64,000 bases of DNA from Enoplosus armatus. Taxonomy: Eukaryota; Chordata; Actinopteri; Centrarchiformes; Enoplosidae. The stretch spans positions 11,096,048 through 11,160,047 of the forward strand of contig NC_092190.1 in assembly GCF_043641665.1 (NCBI RefSeq), in the 5' to 3' direction. The notes below the pieces were generated by a model. The model was given only the letters and a program-made list of their open reading frames with translations, was not told the origin of the DNA and did not search any database. Every line of letters begins with the position of its first letter. Positions within the stretch are counted from its first letter, which is position 1. Below are positions 1 through 8,300 of the stretch, one piece after another. Both the position numbers and the translations under genes were made by a program.

Positions 1-470
1 TTTTCAAGGCAGGACGTTTTTATTTTTTGCATGTTGCACATCTTTAATCAGGTAGGATCTAAATTCTTACTCCATCACTGTAAATTGGTGGCTTTAAATT
101 TGGAGTACACATGTGTGTCTGTGTTTATCATAAATATGAAGAGTTTCATTCCAAAATAAGATGACCACAATGTGGAAGAAGTAGTGCAGACAGAAACTCT
201 TCAAAAAGGATCACTAGCATTCATCTCCTTTTTTATTTATTTTCCTAAATCATGTTTTGTGTACTCAAGGGCATATCAATCAAACTGGTGTTTGTTTATT
301 CATTTTAACTGTTAAATTTACGTTTTAATGACGTTTATCTGTTTTTGCAAATTAATTCTTAAGTTACTTACAGCTGACAACTTGCTCAAATCATTGTATG
401 TGTGTATATATATATATGTGTATATATTTATTAACCTTAGGTTACTGTTCAATTCTTTGTCTGCTCCCAG
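1..470 (+). other. Intron sequence upstream of the last kelch exon
   Basis: This AT-rich stretch ends in a pyrimidine-rich acceptor (ctgctcccag at 461-470) that leads straight into the kelch exon. It holds a short TA/TG simple repeat at about 405-430. No other coding signal is visible. Confidence 0.6.
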
Positions 471-769
471 GTGGCGCCATGCATGCCATGTACTGCTACT
501 CGCCTCTGTCAGACTCCTGGTCCCTTGTGACCCGTCTCGGGGAGAGGGCAAGCTGTGCCATCGCCGCCTGTAATAACAAACTCTTCATCACTGGGGGGCG
601 GGACAACAAGAACCAAGTTATCTCCACAGTGATGTGCTGGGACGTTGGCCGAGGGGTGTTGACAGAGGAGTGTGTTTTACCTATGGGAGTGTCGCACCAC
701 GGCAGTGTGACACTCATGAAGTCCTACACACACATACACAGAATAACACCGGCTTCAGAGTGCCAATGA
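471..769 (+). CDS. Kelch-like protein, last coding exon (partial gene)
   Basis: This is the C-terminal exon of a kelch-repeat protein; kelch-like family members usually act as substrate adaptors of cullin-3 ubiquitin ligases. The exon opens after a good acceptor with two bases completing a split codon, then reads [16 protein letters not shown]. It contains the end of one kelch blade ([13 protein letters not shown]) and a full next blade with the diagnostic double glycine ([13 protein letters not shown]) and a following CWD in place of the usual Y-D. The final strand contains [10 protein letters not shown], and the frame stops with TGA at 767-769. The BTB and BACK domains and earlier blades must lie left of position 1. 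I cannot say which KLHL/KBTBD paralogue this is. An AATAAA follows at 993-998. Confidence 0.75.
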
Positions 770-1000
770 CACAGGCCTCTGTGAACAGGACAGTATTGTT
801 GTTGAGGGAAAGGTTGAAAAGGAAAAGTGAAGAAAAAACTGATTTTGTTTTGGCGTGCATGTTCTATGTTTCACATCACTTTATGACATTTTCAAATACT
901 AGGAGTCAATCACTATGTTTATCCTTTAGCGGTATAATTTTAAGAACCAAGAAATACATTGTTTCATGGTTTTTACAGTTAAAAATGTTTTAAATAAAGA
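770..1000 (+). other. Probable 3' UTR of the kelch-like gene
   Basis: The stretch follows the TGA stop directly and reaches an AATAAA hexamer at 993-998. It has no other feature. The assignment as 3' UTR is inferred from position and the polyadenylation signal. Confidence 0.45.
993..998 (+). terminator. Polyadenylation signal of the kelch-like gene
   Basis: A canonical AATAAA lies 224 bases after the stop codon of the kelch exon. Position and strand fit, but cleavage cannot be confirmed from sequence. Confidence 0.45.
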
Positions 1001-1175
1001 TTACTAAAACATGCTAAGCAATGAAACGTTGCTGACAGAATGGAGGAATATTTGGATGAAACAAATATGTATAGTAAATATGTATTTTAACTCTAACTAA
1101 AAATATGCACATCAACACAAGGTGTGACTTTCATGGAGGAACCTAACCTAAGCCCTGTAGTACCTCGTGTTTTTT

Positions 1176-1178
<3 letters not shown>

Positions 1179-1229
<51 letters not shown>
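1179..1229. repeat. (CA)n microsatellite
   Basis: About 25 uninterrupted CA units lie between the kelch gene and the CD2-like gene. The rest of the 1.0-2.1 kb gap holds no supported gene. Confidence 0.95.
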
Positions 1230-1230
<1 letters not shown>

Positions 1231-1894
1231 ACATTTTGGTGGTGCTGTTTGTGTCTATTTTCTTGTGAACAGTGCCATCAAGTGGTGAACATAAAGCTTT
1301 ATTTTAAACACATTTTGAATCATTTCAAGTGTTAATAAATTAGTAAAAATAATAATATGAAGATATAAGTTTCATCTAAAACAATTATTGTATTGTCGTA
1401 TCTGCAGACTGCAAACGTGTTTTACAAAACTACAAACCTTTTGATCGGTACTGGTTTCATTTATGAGACAGAACTACTGGATGTAGCCGACTTATTTACA
1501 GGTATTCCTTATCTTATATTCCTGCTGTCACAGGAAAAGAATCTGTCACTGACACCACCATCCAGGTGAACTCTCAAGCGGAACAGTCCAGCTTCCGGTA
1601 TATTTTCAAAGTAAAACACACGGACATGCAGGTGACAACTCCAGTAGGCTAAAGTCATTAAAAACCAAACAAATCTTATGTGGAAAAATGTGTTTGTCCG
1701 AAGGATTTGCTCAACAGCATGAAAGGCATATGTGGAGATTTTTTATTTTATTTCTTAAAAATACCTCACAGTGTGAGAACATTCACATTCCAGGTAACAA
1801 TGAAAAAACTGGCAGAAAGGACACTTGACGGATACGGTTGGATTAAAAACACTGTAATGTTTAAATCGCTTTTCCATATTACAAAGATTATGGA

Positions 1895-1918
1895 CATATA
1901 TATATATATATATATATC
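1895..1918. repeat. (TA)n microsatellite
   Basis: A short alternating TA tract lies upstream of the CD2-like gene. Confidence 0.85.
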
Positions 1919-2215
1919 TTTTTAAAATCTTTAATTTACAAGTTTAATAATCAATAATCTGGTTTATTTTGAAGTCGAGCGAGCAGGAACTCTCCGCTGT
2001 TGCACCTGCGTGTTCTAAAGTACAAAAATCCTCGGGGAAGTTTGCCAGCCTGTCTCTTACAAACACACCCCTTACTTTACCTGCGCAGGTAATCTCAGTA
2101 GTTTTGTTTTTAGCCTGTCCGAACTTGTTCGAGGAAGAAAAACAACTCAGGTGCTTTTCGACGTACTATATCGGGAAGGACGACAGTTAACCTTTTTATT
2201 CACGCAACACCTGCG

Positions 2216-2236
2216 AAGACGAAGTGAAAGTGAATG
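2216..2236 (+). promoter_or_regulatory. IRF/PRDI-like element upstream of the CD2-like gene
   Basis: The sequence GAAGTGAAAGTGAA at 2221-2234 has tandem GAAA/GTGAA-type half sites. It matches the type of element bound by interferon regulatory factors, as in the PRDI element of interferon-beta promoters. It ends about 57 bases before the ATG at 2291, in the presumed promoter or 5' UTR. Its regulatory role is inferred. Confidence 0.4.
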
Positions 2237-2290
2237 TAGGAGGAGGGCGGCTTGGCGGCTGCGTACCTGAGATTTTCCTGCCTTTCTGAA

Positions 2291-2336
2291 ATGGCTCGTT
2301 ATTCCCTGGCCTATTTCGTCTTGACCTCCTGCCTTG
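2291..2336 (+). CDS. CD2-like receptor exon 1: signal peptide
   Basis: Encodes MARYSLAYFVLTSCL plus one base, followed by gtgagt. The hydrophobic core and the small residues at the junction with exon 2 (VAGQS) fit a cleaved signal peptide. Confidence 0.8.
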
Positions 2337-5300
2337 GTGAGTTTGTCTGTGGATTGTGATTGTGCTTGTTTGTTAAACTTCGCGGGCCTGACGGGACAAG
2401 TTAATGAATCCAAAGTTGAGTTCAATAGTTCATATTTTCTTACAGCAGGTAAAACTTGTGTCTGTGGTATTCTGAACTTTGGTTAAACATTTTTTGAAGT
2501 AATACTGTAGGAATACAGCATTACTTCTGAATACTAAGGGAACACCTAAAAATATACTTGATAATGTTTTTGTATTTCTTATAACTGTGTATGAAAATAC
2601 TTTACTTTCACTTTACACCTGTAGTTACAACTGTACAATCAAATAATACAACTGCCATTATGTCTTAAACTGATATGACTGTTGTTGACACTGTGTCAGA
2701 GAGGTGTTAGCTTTTTGAAGCTGTACTTTGTGTATTGTTGTGTTGGACTGAACTATATTGAAAGGTTTGACAAAATAATCTTGATTTATGTTGAGTCCTG
2801 GTCAGTGAGTTTGATCTCCTCCTAGTCGATGCTTTAACTGGTTCTGGTCTGGTTTTCACGGACAATTTGTGTTTCCTTTTACCTTAACCTGCACTCAACC
2901 TCATCACTAACCCCAACCAGTTGTTGCCTGCAATGTTTAATGTCAACCTAACATTACCCTAAGCCAAGTCAAAGGCAGTTACTAACAATTCTTTTTATTA
3001 TTGTTTAATCTGCCGATTGTTGTCTCAATTAATCGTAATCAAATTGGATGTTTGATGACATCAAAATTCAGTTTTATATCATATAACACACAGAGAAAAG
3101 CAATAAAATCACAACTGAGAAGCTGGGAACGGGAATATTTGACAACGACAATGCTTATTTTTTGGCACAAAATACAAAATATTGGAAACACCTCTCTTCA
3201 ATGCTGTCCAGTACACAGTATACAAAAATGATCATAGATTTGAATCAACACTTCTCCGGCATAGTGTTAGCAAAGACTGAACATTGCTTCACACGAACAG
3301 GATTTATTGCAGATTATTTGTATTGGATTATATTAGTTTGTGCAGGTGTACCTAATAGAACTCTTTTGCTGAGGTCTGAGTTGTCGTCATACCCTTCAAT
3401 GTTTAAGATATACGAAAGTCTTTCACACATTATGCTGCATGTTTCTACACCTCTTCATTCTATGTGTCTAGTTGCTGGACAGTCGACAAAATATGCGCTC
3501 AAGGGGCAGGAGGTCAACTTGAAGCCAGCCATCACTGGACAACCGAATTCAATTCTGTGGAAACACAATGGCAACAAAGTGGTAGAGTTTGATGGCAAAG
3601 AGCAACAGGTGTACAGCCCATATGAAAACAGGATCACTCTCGACTGGCACTCTGCAGAACTCATTATCGATGACCTCAGATTTGAAGACAGCGGTGACTA
3701 TGAATTGGAAGTAGAAATCAACAAATTGTTGCATCAGTCACATTTTCCATTGGAGGTCATAGGTAAGTGTTTTTACTTTTACTTTGTATTTTCAGAATAA
3801 AGTCAAAATTTCGATATTTCAAGACTAGAGTCAAAAGAATAAATCAAACAACTAGCGTTGGTGTAAATAGATGAGAGCTGTCTGTCTTTATGTGCCAAAT
3901 GAGTGATGCTGATGACCTTGAAACCAGTTACAAGATGTGTGAGTCCATATGAAGCTGCAGCCAGAGTACATCAGGGACCTGGTTTTCTCCAGACAGCTGA
4001 GACCAGAGTTCAGTTATGGCATCAGAGAGTGATTAAAGCTCAGTTGGCTTTGTGCAAATGATGTGAAAGGCAGCCAGAATCCACCTGTCCTATAGGTTGC
4101 TTCGAGTCGAATGCTTAGGTTGATTCAATTACATGTGCATGTTTTAGCATTTCCTGACAGCCTGCAGTTATTACTTGAAAAAAAGTGTGACGTCTCCTCT
4201 GCTTCTCCCTCGCTTACAATCACCTTTGCTCTGTTTGGGACTGTCTTCCTCCGGGATGCTTCCCATTGAGAAGCTCCTGGGAAGCGGCTATGAGTTGCAC
4301 TTTATCAGAGATGATGAAGTTAACATTTGTGTGGACAATAAGACACACAAAAGTGAGATTTATCAGAAGTGCTTACACAGTCTCAGTTTTCCATCTCCCA
4401 TAAAGAGCACCTAAACTTTGTCTCATCCCGACACAAACGGGGTCAGGTGTCTGTCCGATGGTCTGAATGGGAAACTACCATATAAGCAGAGTAATAATGT
4501 AGCCTAATGCACAGCGGTGCTGCAAAAGGTGCCTCTACCAAATATTGACCTGGAGTGTGGTGAATACACATTTCAATATCAATTCAATTTAGAACATTTT
4601 TTATGGATTTGTTTTCACTTTCAAGAGTAATTCTTTCTGTTGATCAATTTCAAAGATTGTTACTCACTAATATAAATTGGTGCAGCAGTAGTTTTATAGG
4701 CCCTGTACCATTAGCAGAGTTTGTGTTTGAAGTTGTTAGTATCATCATTGTCGAGGTGTAACTGAGGTGCAAATCCACTACTACATTAAATCCATTTGAC
4801 CTCCATTTGGTGAGATTTGCAGCTTGTCAGTGTGGAAACCCCACAGAGCATTCACACTTCGGCCTCCAGTTACTGGAGAAATTCAGCCAGGTGATCAAGA
4901 TATCAAAGCCAGTATTATCTCTTAATACGTCACCTATAAAATGCATTTTAAAGTTGCTGACAGCCTTTGATCTCCATATAAGACAATCTAGTGTAGGAAT
5001 TAGTGTGATTTTCTTATATTGCAGTAAAAAGTCAGGGTGTTGACATGAATGTCATGTAACTGTAGTCAGTGTTTGTCTCCTTTAACCTTGTCATGACCAT
5101 GATGTTCCCCTAACCTTAAAACAAGAAGTTAAACTTATTTACATAACAAGGAACAATTTAACCTTTTTGACATTGGAAGTTATGATGATAATGATGATGT
5201 CTCTGCCATTGTAGACATTTTATTTCATTCTTTATAACTTATACAATATCTCTTTATAAGCACTTGATAAGCACTTTACGCCACTGCTATTTAAAGTGTT

Positions 5301-8300
5301 GATGCCTGAATGTAATGTTTCATACATGTAACATAAGGGAATCATTTATTTACTCATTTAGGTTTGTATTCATGTAATTATTTTCATCTTTGTCTTCATA
5401 TAGACAAAGTTGTCAAGCCCACCATATCCTGTGAGATGAACGGTGGCAGCAGCTCGAACATATCAGGAACGCTGCAGTGCTCTGCAGAGCCCAGAGCACC
5501 TCAATCCTTAATGAAGTTTGAGTGGAAATCACATGGAGAGGGGAAAGCACAGCTTAGCCCAAAGTTAACAATACCTCTGGGGGATAAACATGATAACAAA
5601 GTACATGTTTGTATGGTGAGCAACCCTCTGAGTAGAGAAACAGCTACATTCACTGCAAAGGATTGCTACCCAGGTAAGATTTCACTTAGATATTAGCTGT
5701 GTTGTATATTATTATATTATATTGTATATTTCTATTTTGTCATTTCAAGCAAATACATTCAGAAACAAATTTACACTATTCTTGTAATATCAATATACAG
5801 TATATTTCACAATATATTTTATTCTATTCAACAGTCACTATGGAGCAAGTGTTCAATATTAAGTAAATAAGTAATTATAAAATAAATCATATGATCATAT
5901 GAATAAATCATGTAAAATTATATTAATGAAACAATAATTGGTAAAATTATTTAAGAAATTATTAAACTCAACTCATTGCTACAAGATGTTATTTCATCAT
6001 TCTTATTTCCATAATAAAGTTTTACAGGAGTTCATTTTTTTTTTATTTCATATTAGATTTTTTTTTTCAAAATGTCCCTTTTCAAAAGTCTTATTATTTC
6101 ATAATGATATTTTTTCCAATGATACTTCTATTTCATATCACTTCTTATTTCATAATGTCACTTTTCATGACAGTGGTGTTAACAGTCAGTGCCCTCTCCC
6201 GTTTCAGCCAATCTGCTTCATAAGCACACAAGCTCAACAACTGATACCAGAATTAGCCTGTTAGCACTTGTTAGCTAGAACAACAACAATGTCAAAGTAA
6301 TTCTGAAGGAACTATGTAGCTGCTGCTGTAAATAAACACATTACACAGACACAGGAGTGATCTGACACTGCTGACACTGGCTCCTCACCTTGATGCCGAG
6401 TAATAATCTAAGCTCGCTAGCTAGCTAGATAGCATATCTAGCATTTTTATGATAAGGGAGGGAGATGTTTGGTTGCTGTGTCTGTATTAAACACTTTAGC
6501 AATGTTGTTACTCTAGCTAACAGGAGCTAACTGGCTAAATCTGGTAGCAGTTGTTGAGTTTGTTAGCTTAAAAGAGGCAGGCTGTATGTCATTGGCTGAA
6601 AGGGGAGGGGGCGGTGACGACACCACTGGCATCAAAAGTGACAAACAATTGTTCTTGGGGAAAAATGCCAAAAATTAAAAGCAGACTTTTGTGTCCAATA
6701 AAATATAACTGACTGACAACTCCACTGTCATGAAAACTGACATTGTGAAAAAATAGTATTACTAAGAGGGCACTTTGACATAATGCCTACAAGGAAATAA
6801 GACTGGACTCCAGTGTCAGGGAGGCACATGTCATATGTCTGTGGTTGTACAAGTAATGCAGCTCATTATTGTTTTTGCAAAAGTTATTTTAATTTGACTT
6901 TTGTGTTTTTGCTGCAGGTACAAGTTTACTTGTAGGACTGATTATCTTGGCCATTCTTGTGATTTTACTCCTGATATGCTTGGCCATATTTTTCTACATG
7001 CGACACCGCAAAGGTACAGTAAATAAATTGCTGTTTCATAAAATAATATATAAATAGTAAACCATAGGGATTGATTCCAAAATTATTGGTATCCTGGAAA
7101 AGGTTGCACATACTTTTTAGGAACTCTGTAGGAGTAGCTGATCCTGTAAATAGTGTCAATGTATTCTCAAAGCTATTTTGTAACAGTTGTTTCATATTCT
7201 TTTATGGGTCCCATGTTTTTCCCATAACTGTTTTTACATAGAAAGCTAGAAATGTTCAGTAGCACTCAACACTTAATGCTATATTGTCAAATACCCTCAT
7301 CTTCATGATGTACTAACCTAAAATATGCTGTTTCTTTATTTTCTTTGCTAACTTGTTCCTCTTAGCTCAAGAACACACTGGAAAAGAAAAGATAAATGAT
7401 TTGGAAAATCAATTACCAAATGGTTCAATAGAAGGTATGATATGTTTTCAGTGGTCCGTCCCAGATTAGAGAACAAGTAGTGGAGACAAGCAATGAACCC
7501 TAACAATGCTCAGGAAAAAATATATTTCTATTTGTTATGCTGTGTTGCACTTGAAATATTGTCCAGTGAAAGAGTTTTTGTATTTTATGCATATTTTCTA
7601 CTCATCATAAGTCAGAGAATCACAGGAAAGCTTAGCAAATGTAAGAGAGAGAAAGGGAACGTGCATTAGAAACCTGACTTTTTTTATATCCTGGATCTGG
7701 ATCTACATTAAACTTGACACTGTTATGGACAATAACGAGATGCATATCTCAGTTCTTTTTCATTCAGTAAAAATCTGGATTTAGAACCAGTACTAATTAC
7801 TTGTTAACTTGTTGCTTGGGCCATTGCCTAACTTTCCACCAAATTTAATTCACATATGAAATGATAATGGCCTGAAACCATGAAGCATCCTCTTTTCAAT
7901 GTTCTCTTTTTTGCAGAGATTGAACGGGATGAAGATGACAGCCCGAATGAAGGTCACTCATCCTGATTTTAGTATTATAACTGATTGTATAAAGATTGTT
8001 GCAATTTTATTTTGACGGTTCTGACTGTTAATTCTTTACAGGCAATGTCGCGACTAGGGTTCATTTTTTTGAGTTAAAGAATAAAGCAGAGAATAGGTTT
8101 CAATTTACAAAATCCTTCACAAAGAAAAATGCAGGTAATTTTTTTGTCTCTAATTTTAATCTCTAATTTTAATCTGATCAGTGAAACTCAGTTATATTCG
8201 ACAATGATCAAAGTGTTTTATTCATATTTAATGAATAAATGAAACTTAAAAAGTTGAAAAGCAGCTACAGCCTTTGGATTTCTTGCAGGCCATGGCTCAC

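Noticed and set aside
1408..1651. Two open segments with perfect phase match (TANVFYKTTNLL... and GKESVTDTTIQV...) separated by a GT...AG gap
   Set aside because: The intervening 'intron' (1502-1533) would be only 32 bases, too short for vertebrate splicing, and neither piece matches a family I know. It could be a pseudogene scrap but is not supported as a gene.
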